DNA of 64,000 nt from Adineta vaga (GCA_021613535.1 CP075496.1:11222001-11286000); one strand, 5' to 3'; positions 13,927-28,380 are shown, numbered from the stretch's first letter. Notes: generated by a model from the letters alone, not told the origin. Made by a program: numbers and translations.

Positions 13927-16409
13927 ATGGATTCGAATGATAGAATACAAACTGAAAGTAATGATGAACCAGTTCGAAAACGAATACGTACCGGTATGTA
14001 TATGGAAAGATATTGATTGATTCAATTTTATCAAATATTATTGAATAACTTCAAATTGTGATAAGTCTTATAAAGAATCATAAAATTTGATTTCATTGCA
14101 TCTAGAAACAAAACGTTTATAAACTATGTATATTATAGAACCTTCACCAGATAATAATCCTGAAGAAGCAGTTGGTATTAGTCAATTCTTATCGAATAAT
14201 GAAGGTTTTGATGGTATAATCAAATATCGGTATGAAATATTCTCTTCAACGATCTTGATTTTCCTATTCTATAAATAGATATTCGGATTTTCTTGTTAAT
14301 GAAATTTCATCCAATGGTACTGTTATTCATTTAACTGATTTATCATGTCCAGAATATGATCAGCACAACTCGAGTCCATCCATAGTTAGATTAATCAAAT
14401 ACAACAATTTTATCATCTAAATTTTCATTCATTTCATATAGGATATTCCACTCAATGAAGAAATTATCAATCGTCTCAAAACATTATCTAAAACACATGA
14501 TAAAGATATTATTTCCATTCCTGTTGGTAAAAACCCAACAAAAATTATATTAGAATAATAAACAAAGAAAGTTTTTGTCTGTTCTTATATCTAGATAATC
14601 TAACAAAAGAACAACGTACAGCTATACATCATTTTGTTCGTTCGATTGATGTGAATCTCAAAAGTGAATTAATCAATAATTCTATTCAAGTGACATATCA
14701 ACGTAATTGAAGATTTGAATGTTTTCATTGTGTTCTTTTCTTCGTTTTTTTTTCTCTAGCTATTGCTCATCAAGTTCGTCGATCAACCGATCAATGGCCA
14801 GATAAATCTAAACCATACATAAAATTCGTTCTTTACAAAGAAAATCGTGATACTATGGATGCAATTCAATCAATAGCTGCAAGTTTAAAGTAAAGAAAAT
14901 GGTAATTAGATTTAAATATCTTTGTTTTCTTGTTTAGTATGAATACATCATTATTTCAATATGCTGGTATAAAAGATAAACGTGGTAAAACATGTCAAGA
15001 AATAACAATTCACAAGTAAATGATTTCGAAATTAAAAGAGAATTGCACTGTTCTATTGTATTTTCTTTCATTTTAGAGTATTACCAATTAAATTTAAAAA
15101 TATCAATCAACGTTTACCAGCAATTAAAGTAGGAAATTTTGAATTATGTCAAGCACCTTTACGTCTTGGACAATTACAAGGCAATCGTTTTGAAATATTT
15201 ATTCGGTTAGTTTTCTTTTTAATCAAATTTAATCCTCCTATTAAATATATATTTATTAGTGACATTCCTCTGAAATCTTCCGAACATATTGAAACATGTG
15301 TGAACAGTTGCATAGAAAAAGGCTTTATTAATTATTTTGGTTTACAACGGTTTGGTTCACGTACATTAGCAACACAAACAGTTGGAAAGTAAATGAGTTT
15401 TTTTTTGTCTCTACTTCATCTATTGTTTTTCATTCCTTAAAGATATTTACTCCGACATGACTGGTCACTTGCAATTGATGCTATATTAGCTTATGATGAA
15501 ACAATAACACACGATTGGCTTCGTCAATTATTGAATCAATGGAATAAAACGCATGATATTAAAACTATACTTGATGGAACTATACCATATCGTCGTTCAA
15601 TTGAAGTCGATCTTCTTCGTGGTCTACAAAAACATAATCAAACAGATTTAATTGGAGCACTTTCATGTATTCCACGAAATACTCGTCTACTCTATTTACA
15701 TGCATATCAATCCATGATATGGAATAAAATTGTTTCAAGACGTTTAATTACATATGGCATGGAAATACTCATCGGTGATCTTTATATTAATGATATAAAT
15801 AATGATAATCAAGTTTCCTATGTAACGGAACAAAATCAAAAAGAGATTAAACTTGAACAGATTGTTTTACCATTACCTGGTTATGATATTAAATATCCAT
15901 TGAATGATATTCATTCATGGTATCGTGATTTATTAAATGAAGATAATATAAATATTGATCAAATGAAATATCATGTAAAAGATTATAGTTTACCAGGAAA
16001 TTATCGACAATTTATCGTTCATCCTGGTGATATTGAATATCGCATTGTTTATTACGATAATATTAATGATGATCCGTTACATAGTGATTACGATCGTTTG
16101 ATGAAACATGAAATGAGTAACTAAGAAAGATTTCTCTTTTAAATTGTTACTACTTATTTTTATTTTATTTATTTAGATGTTCCATGTGAAATGAAGAAAT
16201 ATATGGGTTTAATTCTCGCATTTTCATTACCGAAATCTTCGTATGCAACAATGGCATTACGTGAAATATTACATCGCAATGAATCCAAACTTCAAACTCA
16301 TCATCAAGAACAACAAAAACAACAACAACAGGATCAGTCTTCATCAACAAATCAAACAGATGGTAATCAAGAAGCAGACGAAGAAGAAATAGAAGACGTG
16401 ATTGTGTGA
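13927..16409 (+). CDS. PUS7: Pseudouridylate synthase 7, TruD family (11 exons, 609 aa)
   Basis: Exons: 13927-13993, 14139-14229, 14279-14384, 14442-14526, 14595-14702, 14760-14889, 14938-15015, 15077-15205, 15260-15388, 15443-16116, 16177-16409; 1830 nt in frame. PUS7 isomerises uridine to pseudouridine in tRNA and mRNA. Family motifs are present in order: FLSNNEGFDGIIKYRYSDFLVNEI, PYIKFVLYKENRDTMDAI, the catalytic-Asp motif GIKDKRGKT, LGQLQGNRFEIFIRD, GFINYFGLQRFGS, YLLRHDWSLAIDAIL, LLYLHAYQSMIWNKIVSRR, LPLPGYDIKYP, YRQFIVHPGDIEYRI and LILAFSLPKSSYATMALREIL. The C-terminal tail is rich in Gln and acidic residues. The first exon carries a short basic RKRIR stretch, possibly nuclear targeting. 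Exon 5 must use the donor at 14703 to keep frame with exon 6. Length matches the family (human 661). Confidence 0.95.
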
Positions 16410-18869
16410 TATTGTTTATTTTTCTTGGTTTTGTTTAAAGAAAAAGAATATATGAATAAATTTGTTCGACCGAAAAAATCACAAAGTCTACGTACGTTAT
16501 AAAGATAAAGTGTAGACATATGTTCTTCATTAATATTGTATGACATATAAAATGTTTTCCATTTTGAAAACAAATTCATTGAAACTGTTGATTAAGATTC
16601 TCCGAAGAAAATATTAACAAATAAACACTATGTTTCATCTTATCTCATCTCTATTGGATTATATTATAGTAATGATGATAAATAGAGTTTCTTCTATTGT
16701 AGAATAGGCAATCAGTCTGATATGTGCGTATCCAATAAGTTTATCTTCCTTTTTTTTATGAATTGATCGTTCATGATGATTGCACATGTCTATTTATTTA
16801 GTTAATCTTATTTCTGTTGTATAAATCTTTCTTCGAAATGTCTTTTGATTGTTCTGTTCAATATATAACTATAATTCTAAATGAATCATAAGTATCAAGG
16901 AGATGAGTAGAACTCCAGATGGTTTATTGATGAATATTCGCAATCATTAAAGCATATAATTGATAAACATCTGGCTTGAAGGTATGTAATGCATCAAAGC
17001 TTAAGTAGAGAACAAACAATTCTTATTAAAGATTTTTTTTCTTTTTACAATCGTACAAAAAAAGAAGATTGTTCAACGAAACACTTGAAGCTATTTATTT
17101 GAAATAAATCCAACGTATCAAGTTCAAGTATAGTGATTAGAAAATAAGAGATTTTCATGGATGTTAATCAATAACTTATAGAATCATAGTCGTCTTCTCA
17201 TGTCGACATCAAAGAATGAGAAGAAAAATTCAATAAAATCAAGATTATGCCATATGTAAATTCATATACTCTTATTATAACTATACTTATATATATATAT
17301 ACACATGAAGAGCTTCCTATTGACACACGTCTGTATATTGACACGTTGTTCTCTTCTTAATCCACTCTTCTATGTTTTGAAATAGAGAGAAGAGAAAATG
17401 AAGACAAGAGTTAAATACTACTCGTTTACTTTTATAATAATAAAGCGTAGTAAGGCAAAAAAAGGCGCTGTCGTCACACATTTTTTTTTGATTTAGTAGA
17501 ACTGATGACCAAAAGGGGCGGAAACGATAACGTTTGCGATTGACAAAAGAAAATGAACAAGACTCGTACGAAGTAGATGAGAGAAAGAGACATATTAAAG
17601 TGTGGCGATTGTCATTGCATATGTATACGACGCCTTTCGGCAGATGTTTGTACAAGCCCAAAAAGGAGTCGTTGAACAATCGTTCTTTGCTCATTTTTTC
17701 TCTCTCTTACTACTCCTATTCATTCTCTGTCTTCTCTTCTCCTATTACACCCATGTATATATATACAACTGATGAGTGAAAACGTAAGTTTTGAATATTC
17801 GACGCGACGATAGAGTTGAAAGAAAGGCGAGTGTATACATGTAAAAGAAATAGAGACAGAGAGAACGAACAACCTAACATCGTTCTGTTTGTACAGTAGC
17901 TATAGCAGGCTAAACATCGCTGTATAACTTTTCTTTCTTTTCTAACGATCAGATCAGTCATTGTTGAACGAGCTTTATTGTGTCTGTGCTCATATACACT
18001 CATCTAACACGCTTGTTTGTTAAAATATTCTCTGATTGAAACTTATTACTATTTTAATAAGAATACAAAAAACGAGATACAATATCGATTAAAACAAAGA
18101 AAATTCAATATTAACATTATGATAATCATTAAGAAAGGTAAAGATAAGTTTTTTTATTAAACTATTTATTGAATATTCTAACTATTCGTTTGATACTAAA
18201 TAAGAACATGCTCATTTACATTATTCATAGTTTCAAGCTGAACACACACGCAATCATAACCACACACAGTGGTAACAATGCCTTATGATTATCGCTAATT
18301 AGTTGCCTTTTCCCTTTCTCTCTCTTTTCTCTCTTACCACCGTCATGCTATTTTCTATTCCGGAAAAGTATAGAAGACATTTATTCATTGCCTTAAAACA
18401 AAACATCAAACTGTTTCATTCCAAGTTTGAGTAACATAGCCTTCATCAAGAAAATTCATTCATTTATTCACTTTTTCTTTCCGATCAATGCGTTGTCCCT
18501 TCGAAAAAGAAAAAGAAATCATCTGTTCAACTTATTGATTGCATCACAACTTTTAAGCTTCATACATACATATGTATACAGAGAGCTGAAAATTTGTCAA
18601 ATAGAAAAAAAAAAGAAAGTTGCTTGCATATTTCCGCTTGATTAGCTCTTCCCATATACGCACTTAACATTGCCGATTGTAAACCATTTTTCATCTATGC
18701 AAGCTATTTAAACAATGTTTATCTATTTACATCCAAGGTAGCTTCAGTCAGTAATTCAATTATCCTATTTCATTTGCCGATCTCTCACTCTCACTCTCAC
18801 TCTCTCTCCCTCTTCGCTCCAACATAAATAACAGTCATTCGTTTTTATCTATTCATATCTATTGAGAAT
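16410..18869. other. Intergenic region between PUS7 and Prickle
   Basis: The short open frames here (for example near 17317-17694 and 17716-18003) show low-complexity composition and no domains. The final 600 bp contain several CT/TC-rich tracts (18310-18345, 18780-18815) that may belong to the Prickle 5' UTR or promoter. I see no gene. Confidence 0.6.
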
Positions 18870-21800
18870 ATGACTGTCAAATTGATATTGAAACTTGGCG
18901 CTTATGTGACAGGGTAAATAAGTTTCCTTTTTCGATTTTAACCTTTTACCGACACCTTTCAATGTAATAAGTGTTCTTTCATCTTGTATTGCATTATTGT
19001 CTTCTAAAGTTCAATATGTTATCTCGATGATTTAGTCGACTACATACATCGTTTTTCGTTCTTATGAAACATGACAGAGATTTATCTCTTCTTCATCTTA
19101 TACGATGGGTTGAACGCGAGACATACATGTTCAGACATGATCAATTGCTTATGTTATTTTGTATTCATTCATTTACTTTTCTATCTAGAGTCTGTACCGA
19201 TGCTCAATTGATCTTACCAGAAGTACATTCCTTTACGAATAAGATGATTCCTCAACAGCCACAGCCACAACAACAGCAACAGCAACCACAACCGCATCAA
19301 CAACATTCACGATCATCCACAAGTGATGATGATTCAGGTTGTGCTTTGGAAGAATATGCTTGGTGTCCAGCTGGTCTTAAAGCTGAACAAGTATGTATAT
19401 AGTTATTGAAGTTTTGGTTGATGATTAATGCCTTTTTCTTTATTTAAGGTTCGACAATTTTTCAAATGTTTTTCAGAAGATAAAGTACCATTTCTTAATT
19501 CTATTGGTGAAAAATATCGAATGGTAAGTTTATCACAATGAAAGAGATCAATTCGTTTGTTTTCAAAGAAAAAATATCTTTTTATTTTCAAGAAAATGTT
19601 GGAAAAACAATTGCCTCCACATGATTCTGATCCCAAATATTGTCGTTCATTAACTGAAGATGAAAAAAATGAATTACGAATCTTTAATGAACAACAACGT
19701 CATAATGCACTCGGTCGTGGTGTTGCTAAACAATTGCCATTGACACAATCTCCCATCCCGTGTCGTAGTGTAAGTTAAAGAATAATGTTACTGCGGAGAA
19801 AGATTAACACACTCATACATACATACATACATACATACGTACAGATGTACAAATATGTGTTACGAAATACAAAAAGAATGCATATCGTATTTCGAAATTT
19901 AACATCTAAGGAGAGAGAAGAACAAACTGATCAAATTGAAGCTTTCAACCGTAGAAAAAAAATCGTGATCGAAGATGATGTAAGAAAATCATCATCATCA
20001 TCATTCAATGAGCTAGTTAATTATCTTCAATTACATGACGAAATCAAAATAGAAATTTTCTTCGTCTTCTTTTACATATAAAGTTCACTGATTACAATAA
20101 ACACCAAGTGTGTTTGACATTTCTCGAATATTGATCGATAGCACTCGGCATGAAATCAAAAACAGATATCTCAATAGTGACAACGATGATAAATAAATAT
20201 GAGCATATCGATATAGACAGATGTTTTCTAAGAATAGACATAGTTACCATCTATTTTTTTTTCTTTTCGTTCTAGTGTCAAAAATCAATCGAGTCAGGTT
20301 CAATATGTGTCTATGCTGAACGAGCAAATCGAACTGGTTTCTATCATCCACAATGTTTTACTTGTACACAATGCAAAGAATTTCTTATTAATTTAATTTA
20401 TTTCTACAAAGATGGTCTTCTCTATTGTGGTCGACATCATGCAGAATTATATAAACCACGATGTACAGCATGCGATGAAGTATGTAGAACGAATTAGACA
20501 AATTGTTAAAAAATAAACGAAGAGGAAAGAAAAACCTGGACAGATGATTTATAAGATGAGAACAGTTGTCGTTGAAAAAAAAGAAGAAAACCTATAATTG
20601 ATTATATAATCATCAGAGATAATATTATAGGTAGCGATTGTATATATATAAAACAATAAAATATTATTAGTAGCCTTTTTGTTTGCTTCTGTTCTTCACA
20701 AGATAGACATAGAGAGGGAAGAATATTAGCAACATATCGACATAACGTATAGAATGATGACACATTTAAAGTATTTATACTATTAACATTCAGACATTTG
20801 TTTGATCAATACGTGCGCATGTGTGTGTGTGTTGTGTGTGTGTATATGTTTACATGGCCGAAAGAAATGATTTGTTTACTTCTCTCTAGAGTATTAGTAT
20901 TGTAGTGAATAGTTGAGTAATAGATCGATGAGGTTATTGTTTAAGAATGATAATGATCTCTCTTGTATCGATCGTATTGACTAATAAGAATGAGGAAAAC
21001 CTAATTATACTTATTGTTTTTTATTTATCTCTTAGATTATCTTCAGTGATGAATGTACAGAAGCTGAAGGTTATAGTTGGCATATGGATCATTTTTGTTG
21101 TTCAAATTGTAAAAAACGTCTCGGTGGAGAACGTTATGTTATGCGTCAAAGTCAACCATTTTGTTTAAATTGTTTTGAAACAATGTATGCAGAATATTGT
21201 GATACATGTGGTGAACGTATTGAAACAGATCAAGCACAAATGGCACATGAATCTCAACATTGGCATGCAACAGATGCATGTTTCTATTGTTATACATGTC
21301 GTATTCCATTATTAAATCGTGCATTTTTTCCACGGTATGGAGCACTTTTTTGTTCAAATGAATGTGCACTACAACGTAATAATCGTTTTAATCATTCGAA
21401 ATTAATTCAACAAAAATATGATAAAAGTCCAGATTTAATTCCAACAAATCATAAACATACAAATCAACATGTTCGAATTCTTCCTGGAAGAGCAAAAAAT
21501 TATATGCCACAACAACTAAATCCTCGTTCAATATCTAGTCGACCAAAAGATCAAGCTGGTTATATATCCGACGGAGCTAATCCTAGTAGATATCAACGTG
21601 ATATAACCAATGGTTATCTATCCGATGGTCATAATACACGAAAATATCGAAATAGTTATCAACATTATCCAACTAAGTAAGATTTATTAAACCAATTCCT
21701 ATATGTATGTATGTATTTGTATATATTGAAAATGTTTTAGATTAAACTATGATCAAGATCAATCTCAACCTCAAGTATTTTTACAATTTCAATCATCACC

Positions 21801-22548
21801 TGAATCTATATTAAAAAATCGTCAGGAAAAAACATTTACTTCAAGAAGTCGTTCACGTGAACCGATACATTGTTATAATGATTTAAATCTTGAACAACTT
21901 GATCGTCATGGTGCTACACTTGAAATTGCACGTTCTTCAACAACGAAAACACCACGTTCATCATTGCCAGATTTAAGTACAAAAATTTCACGAACAAATT
22001 CCAATCGATCAACAAATCGTCCTGTTATATCTCAAGAAACATTAACTGATTGTGAACAACCAAAAACTCGTTTGAAACATTTAGATCCTAATGAAATCAT
22101 GTATCCAATATCACGACCGAAATCAGCTGCATATCCAAGTACAATGACACAATTCCCACGATCACGTTCATTAAACGGTTCAGGACGTTTTACTAAACAA
22201 CATCATGTTCGTTTTGTTGATGATGAAAAAGAAAAACCTTATAAACAATCACCTGTTTCTACATATCGATCAAATAAATCACGTTTGTCATCATCATCAT
22301 CATCGTCATCATCATCATCTGATTCTGATAATGATGTAGATTGTGATTCAATATATCGTCAATATGATATTCATGGCAATCGAATTAAACGACCGATTAG
22401 TTTTGGAACAAAAATTAGTTATATCGATGCAAATGGATTAGGAAAGAATTCACTTAATCCAACATTGATGAAAAAAACAGGAACACTAAATAAAAAAGAG
22501 AAAAAGAGTAATGGAGCACGAAGAAGAACAGATTGTATTATTAGTTAA
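18870..22548 (+). CDS. PRICKLE: Prickle-type PET-LIM planar cell polarity protein (7 exons, 716 aa)
   Basis: Exons: 18870-18913, 19189-19390, 19449-19523, 19593-19769, 20276-20479, 21036-21676, 21741-22548. Prickle is a cytoplasmic, membrane-associated core component of planar cell polarity signalling. The segment [17 protein letters not shown], shared with vertebrate Prickle, opens the PET domain (about residues 69-165), which includes KVPFLNS and QLPPHDSD. Three LIM domains follow (about 167-350): [62 protein letters not shown] and [12 protein letters not shown]. The C-terminal half is a long Ser/Arg-rich tail ending in CIIS, the farnesylation (CAAX) signal typical of Prickle. The start is uncertain. 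Exon 1 at 18870 joins in phase 2, but an unspliced ATG at 19064 or the internal ATG at 19244 would also keep the domains. Confidence 0.93.
19814..19839. repeat. (ACAT)n microsatellite in a Prickle intron
   Basis: Tandem ACAT/CATA units lie within the 506-nt intron 19770-20275. Confidence 0.85.
20819..20843. repeat. (GT)n microsatellite in a Prickle intron
   Basis: A nearly pure GT run with one interruption lies within the 556-nt intron 20480-21035. Confidence 0.85.
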
Positions 22549-23712
22549 TTGCGTTTTGTATACTTGTTTTTCATTTGAACATTTCTCTTTTTCTTTTTCT
22601 TTTTGAAAATAACTTAAATAATCTATATACTCTATTCGAAATTATTCGATCTATCAATGATAAGTTCCTGTTTACGAAATTTATTATTTTTCAGTCATCG
22701 TTGTTTTTCTATCTACATAACATAACTTGCATTGAATAATAATTTCACACGAAATTTTCTTTTAAATAATAAGCTCAATATATATATATATACATGGAGT
22801 ATCTATTGAAGAAAATATTTATGAAACATAGGATCTATTTTAGAAAATAGCTAATCACTGAATTTTGAAATATTTCTTAATAGTGTTTTAGCATTTGAAG
22901 ATGTTAGTGATGATGGTGAAACTATAGACAAACATGAACAGGAAAATCATCGGATTTTTCCTGTGACATCCGAACTATTTTGTTTACTTATTGTGCCATA
23001 ATCAATGCATTTTTACCTCTTTTGACGTTAACTCAAATTTAAATCAAAATATTTATATATTTATAATCAAAACCAAAAGAATCTCTTATTTTGAGCTAAT
23101 TTTATAAAAGTGCACCCGATCTTCAAACATTAAATATAATTAGCTGGAAAAAGTGTTTTTTATTCTTTTATTATTATCATTAGCTTTTGCCGAGTTACTG
23201 AGTAATATCTAGAAATAGAAATCTTTGTCGATAACGAGAACAGCAATGGAATTACCTGGATAAATATAGATGTATTGATAGAGTGTATTGGCTTATTCAT
23301 TTAGTCAGATAACCGAGAAATAATATGATTTCGTTTCGTTATTCTTATCGATCGACTGTTATGTTTAATTTTCTTATTGTATGCAAGAGTGAGAAGAATA
23401 TTGAACTTTTGTCATATATATAACTGTCATAAATCTTTTAAAAAGTTGGATAATTAATGACTCTAAAGATTTATGAACACAAGAAGATGTAAATTATAAA
23501 ACCAGCATCATTGAAAATTCTCAGTCTTCTTTATCTTGATGTCAAGATAATTTAAAAATACAACCGTGTTACTAAGTGCATTATTTTTCGTATATAATGA
23601 AAATATATATATATATATAAATAGATATTCTATTCCAATCAAAATGTTCAATGAATGAAAACTAAAGAATAAGTAAACAGTCAATTGTTAAGATCATAAA
23701 TTGAAAATAAGA
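22549..23712. other. Intergenic region between Prickle and the DESI2-like gene
   Basis: AT-rich, with (TA)n runs near 22778-22792 and 23606-23620. There is no coding signal. Confidence 0.6.
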
Positions 23713-24795
23713 ATGTCAAATTATATCATTGATCCAATTCCATTGCTTTCTGAAACAGTGATACTTCGTGTTTATTCTATATCTGAACAAGTAAATCGTT
23801 TTTCCCTTATGTTTGGTCTGGGTCTATATCATACAGCTGTTGAAATCTATGGTCAAGAACATTCATTCGTTGGTCATCCGTTTAAATTTAGTGGTATTGT
23901 TTCAACCATTCCCAAAACAGCTGCTTATATCTATCAAGAAGGACTGAATATTGGAAAAACTAAGATGTCGAAAGAAAATATTGGTTATTGCTTAAAAGAA
24001 TTAGGCAAATTATTCACTGGTAGCTCCTATCATCTTTTACATAATAAGTAATTATTTGTCTGATTTCATTTTTCATAATTCTGATCACTTTCTAGTTGTA
24101 ATCATTTCTCGAGTGAATTTCTTAAACGTCTATGTAATGGCAAGCTACCATCGTACATCAATCGTGCAGCTAATTCTGTTTGTTGTTTACCATTTCTTGA
24201 TACAATGTTTAGTGTTAAAATTGATTCTGAACGATTTTTTCTTGAAGTACTTTATCTTACATTCAATGGAGATATCAATTGCGTTATGAGTACATTAAAT
24301 GTTGATCAACAGATAAATCTTTCACGTTACGCATCATATATAGAAGCATCTTTTGGAGATCATTCGATACCAAAATGTGTTCCGTATGTAGAATTTTCTA
24401 GAACGGAGGAATAATTTTCTTTTTCTTTTAGATATTATCCAATAATAAAAAGTTATAATCCATTTACACCATCAAAAGCAATATGTAAACTTGTAAAAAG
24501 AAATCTATGTGCTAATTTTATCTTTAATCAATCAAAAGTTTGCTTAATAATAAATGATCTTTAACTAAAGTGTCTCATTAATGTTTTCAAGGATGTTTAT
24601 GATCTTGCTTTTGATCTAGCTAGATTACTGAAGTTAAAAGAACGAAATAACATTATACTAGATGATTATGCACCCATGATCATGCCAGAAGAAATCATAA
24701 TTGATAGTTATCAAGATTCAATGGCTGATTATTCCATGGATATTCATCAAGTGTTAAATCAATTGCAAAAATTGTTAATTGATACATTTAGATAA
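23713..24795 (+). CDS. DESI2: PPPDE-domain peptidase, DESI2-like (4 exons, 310 aa)
   Basis: Exons: 23713-24047, 24096-24383, 24432-24537, 24592-24795. PPPDE proteins are papain-fold isopeptidases, with desumoylating or deubiquitinating activity reported in the DESI group. The catalytic His is in GLYHTAVEIYG (His40), followed by HSFVGHPFKFSGI and SSYHLLHNN. The catalytic Cys is in NNCNHFSSEFLKRL (Cys113), then LPSYINRAAN and CCLPFLDTM, as in DESI2. Residues from about 165 onward form an extension of about 145 residues that I do not recognise; vertebrate DESI2 is only about 194 aa. The ATG at 23713 is the first in frame. The gene is 181 bp upstream of the next one in the same orientation. Confidence 0.88.
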
Positions 24796-24976
24796 TCGAT
24801 ATCTATCTATAGATATACCCTTTTATATTCTTAATAAAATCCAACAAGTAGTGATCTCTTTTCCATCACTTCTATATTCTTCTTATTAGATCATTGATTG
24901 AACAAACACGAATAGAATGACGATCTTTACATATATATATATATCTTTTAAATAAAATGTAATTTTGTATTTTAGA

Positions 24977-26207
24977 ATGGATTTAATCGATAGTGAAACA
25001 CTTTATGTTTTATTAAAAAATAAATATGTTCTTCTTTGTGGTGATTCAGTTATGCGTTCGTACGTATGAAATAGAAAATATCAATCATAATCATATATTT
25101 TTTGTGTCTATTTATAGTATTTATAAAGATATAATTTTACTGATTCAAGGTCAAAATCGTTTATTAACAAGTGATGAATTAAAAGCAAAATTAGATGATA
25201 AAGATATGTCAACATTGAATGATCATCTATTAGCAGGAGATAAAAAAACGAATGATACATCTTATTATGAAAGACGTTGTTATTTAACAAATACGCATTT
25301 AATTAAATTTGTTTTCTTAACGCGATGTTTTAGTGGACAAATGAGAAATGAATTACGAGAAATTACGGAAAACAAGACAATTGTACCAGATGTTATTCTT
25401 CTTAATTCAGGTAAATTTCTGAGAAATACCATCTTTCATCAGAGAATTTGACATGAAAATGAAAGATATTGATTCCATGTATAACAACATTCAATTTCTG
25501 GATATTTTACTGTATCGTTTTAGCTATTTGGGATATAACAAAATATGAAAAAAATAGTGAAAAAGATTATGCACAATTACTTGAAGAATGTTTTCGTTCC
25601 ATACGTTCGATTATTTCACCACATACCATTGTTATTTGGCTTACAGCAGTAGATATTAGTTTTTTCATTGAATACATAAATATAAAAAAAAACAAGAAAT
25701 GCATTCTTTTTTCAAATTTAGACACCATTTGCTGAAGATGCTCGCGGTGTTTTAGATGAAACTCGATCGGAAAAGAAACGTTTTCTTCGTATTCGAATCT
25801 TTGATATAAATACATTTTCATCTGAACTTGCCAAGAAATATAATTTTCAAGTTATTGATCTTCATTATCTCGTACGTAAATGTGTTGAACATCGTTGTAA
25901 AGATGGTATGCATTATGATGCATTAATTCATCGTGAAATTACAACACATATTGCTCGTTATATCTCCTGTGGATTGAATAAGGACTTATCTAAAAATTTT
26001 CATGAAAATGAAGTGAATGAAACCATTTGTTATGATATTCTTCATACAATTATTAATGAAATTGATTATCAATTATCGACATATGATCAACAGATTCTTG
26101 AGAAACGTCGACCATTACTAATGAATTATGATTTCATGGGAAATTTGAATGAAAAAGAAAGAGATATTTTACATTTAATTGATTGTTATGAAAATAGTTG
26201 TGTATAA
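24977..26207 (+). CDS. PCED1: PC-esterase domain protein, PCED1/FAM113-like (4 exons, 328 aa)
   Basis: Exons: 24977-25059, 25118-25410, 25524-25648, 25722-26207. The family has an SGNH/GDSL-like hydrolase fold whose substrate is poorly defined. The nucleophile motif is LLCGDSVMRSIYKD (Ser24), read across the first splice, which uses the donor at 25060 in phase 2. Further matches to vertebrate PCED1 are LLTSDELKAK, HLLAGDK, YLTNTHLIKFVFLTRCFS, VPDVILLNSAIWDITKYE and SPHTIVIWLTA. The C-terminal Asp-His pair is in DGMHYDALIHREITTHIA. Length is typical for the catalytic part, and the vertebrate proline-rich tail is absent. Confidence 0.88.
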
Positions 26208-28380
26208 TAAAATAAAGGAAACCATTCTTTTTTTTTCTTCTTAAACTATATTGAACAGTTCAAATTTAGTTTGATATTGAAATAATGAATAGTAATTGGA
26301 TAGAGAAAGTTATTATTAATCGTCATGCTATGAGATTTAGCCCTAAGTCTATTGCTAGACTATTGATAGAACTCAGTAAGATCTTCAATTATTTCTCTAC
26401 GAATTTTCTTGTCTTCATTCGAAAAGTTATAAATCTTTGACTTAAAATACTTCATTTAACATTCATTATTTCAAGTATTGATTCATTCAATCAAACATAT
26501 CTGTTCTCTATTGACATTGTTCTTGTTAATTGGAAACATTAGTAGTAATCTTTTATAATTTTGAAGTGAAATATATTCAGAACAACACTTTGTGTTACCG
26601 AAAATAACTAGTTTTCTAGATTACAAGGAAATAATTATCTTTTTTACAATCATAGACATGATTTTATTTTTGATAATTTCTGTTCAAATTAAATGAAGAA
26701 CTAAATAGACCATTGAAAAATGATTAATAGTGCATTAATAGGTATTTATGATATTCCCTTTCAGTGTTAAGTCATGATCGGAAGAAATATATTATATTCT
26801 TTGAAAACTAAGCTGCATTTAATTGCTTTTTCTTTCTTTGTACTTGTGCATCATTTAATTGCTTGTTCTTAACATAAAACCAAAAACAAGATCTGAATCT
26901 AGTCATTTTCATCTCGTATGTAGTTCGTTAAATATTCTGGTACATTAACATACTTCTTTCAATCATATTTCTCCAAAAATGAAGTAGACTGTGACATTTA
27001 GAGTTGAATAGAATAATTATCGTTTAGAATTTATTATCCAGAATAATTTGAAGAGAAAAGTGGAGAATCAATGCAATATTAATTGACACAACTAATTATG
27101 TAGACAAATCCGCTTTTGCTGTGAGAAGAAGAATTCATTCGAGAACATTTAAATTATCGACTATATTTAGTATAGTTCATAAGTTTTAATAATAACATTA
27201 AACGATGAGAATATTTTTGACATTAGCTCATAAAACTGCTAAATAGAAGTTGATTGGCTATAATAAAAATTCTAGTAGATAATTTTTTCTCATTAATAGA
27301 TTTTCTTCAAGCTCTTTCAGATTAATTTCAATTACTACATGTAAGCGTTTATTTGAGGCGCTGATAACTTTTCTCTTCATTAGTTATGATATTGATAATA
27401 TTTCAGATTTTCAGATTACAGTTCGTTGCGTAAATGAAATTAGTAAACTCCATATAAATCGAGCTGTACACTAAGAATAATCATGACAGTTTAATTTAAG
27501 TTTATTTATTGATCTTTTTCTAGAACGATTTAACGAAATAGTTGTTGGCATAAATGCACTCTTGACACTCTATATTTTCACTTAGACGTTCGAAAGAATA
27601 TAACATGACAAAAATGACAATTTCCTGTGTTCACTTACCATATTTAATGCAGTCATTTCATATTTATTTCGCAGACTAATGAGTTCATGATATGCTAGTA
27701 AGTGAAACATAAAAGAATCTTCAACGACTCGATTCTTATAGCTAGTCTTTTAGAATCTTCATCTCTGATTATAGATGAAAGATAATAGAGCAAACGATTT
27801 TTTGGCTTAAGGGAGTGGAGAGAGGTTCGCGATCCCTCAAATGGTCAATTTTATACGCTCATTCGATAGAGTATAGTTTTTGGTCAAAATTTGGATTCAA
27901 ATGTCGTCTCGTATTGCGAAGTATGAGTACAGAATAAAAGAAAAATTTAGTTGTATTAGTACCAAAATATAGACAGCTGCTTCTTCTATCTGCTCCATAC
28001 ACATTTAGAGCTGAATGAGAACTTTCTACAATAATTAAGCCTCTAATACGGTATTAAAACTTCGTGTTTTTCACCTTCCAGTCAGTTTTAGTCATGTTCT
28101 AAGAACTATACTTCATTGAAACTCTTTTACTATAGACCATCTGGTAGAGAATTTCTGGTACTACAATTTCACTCTCTGACATATTATATGACTTTTCAGT
28201 TTTAAGAGTCGAAAAACATTAATTTTCTACTACTTTTAGAAAAATCTAGGTTAGGACTTACCCTATTAATTAGTCCAGACAACAGTATCCTGTTTCTGGA
28301 AATTTATCTACATAACAAAATTTCAATTCCAACTATGTTCAAATCCAAAACATCATATTAATCGGTTTCTTCGATGGAAA

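Noticed and set aside
17317-17694. 125-codon minus-strand open frame in the PUS7-Prickle interval
   Set aside because: Composition is Ser/Phe/Leu-rich reverse complement of purine tracts; there are no splice partners and no family resemblance.
19785-20081. 98-codon open frame between the Prickle PET and LIM exons
   Set aside because: It lies in the 506-nt intron; direct joining of 19769 to 20276 is in phase and gives the expected PET-LIM1 junction.
27824-27840. tRNA B-box-like GGTTCGCGATCCC
   Set aside because: No A-box or cloverleaf around it; it belongs to the terminal repeat of the foldback element. No tRNA was found in the window.
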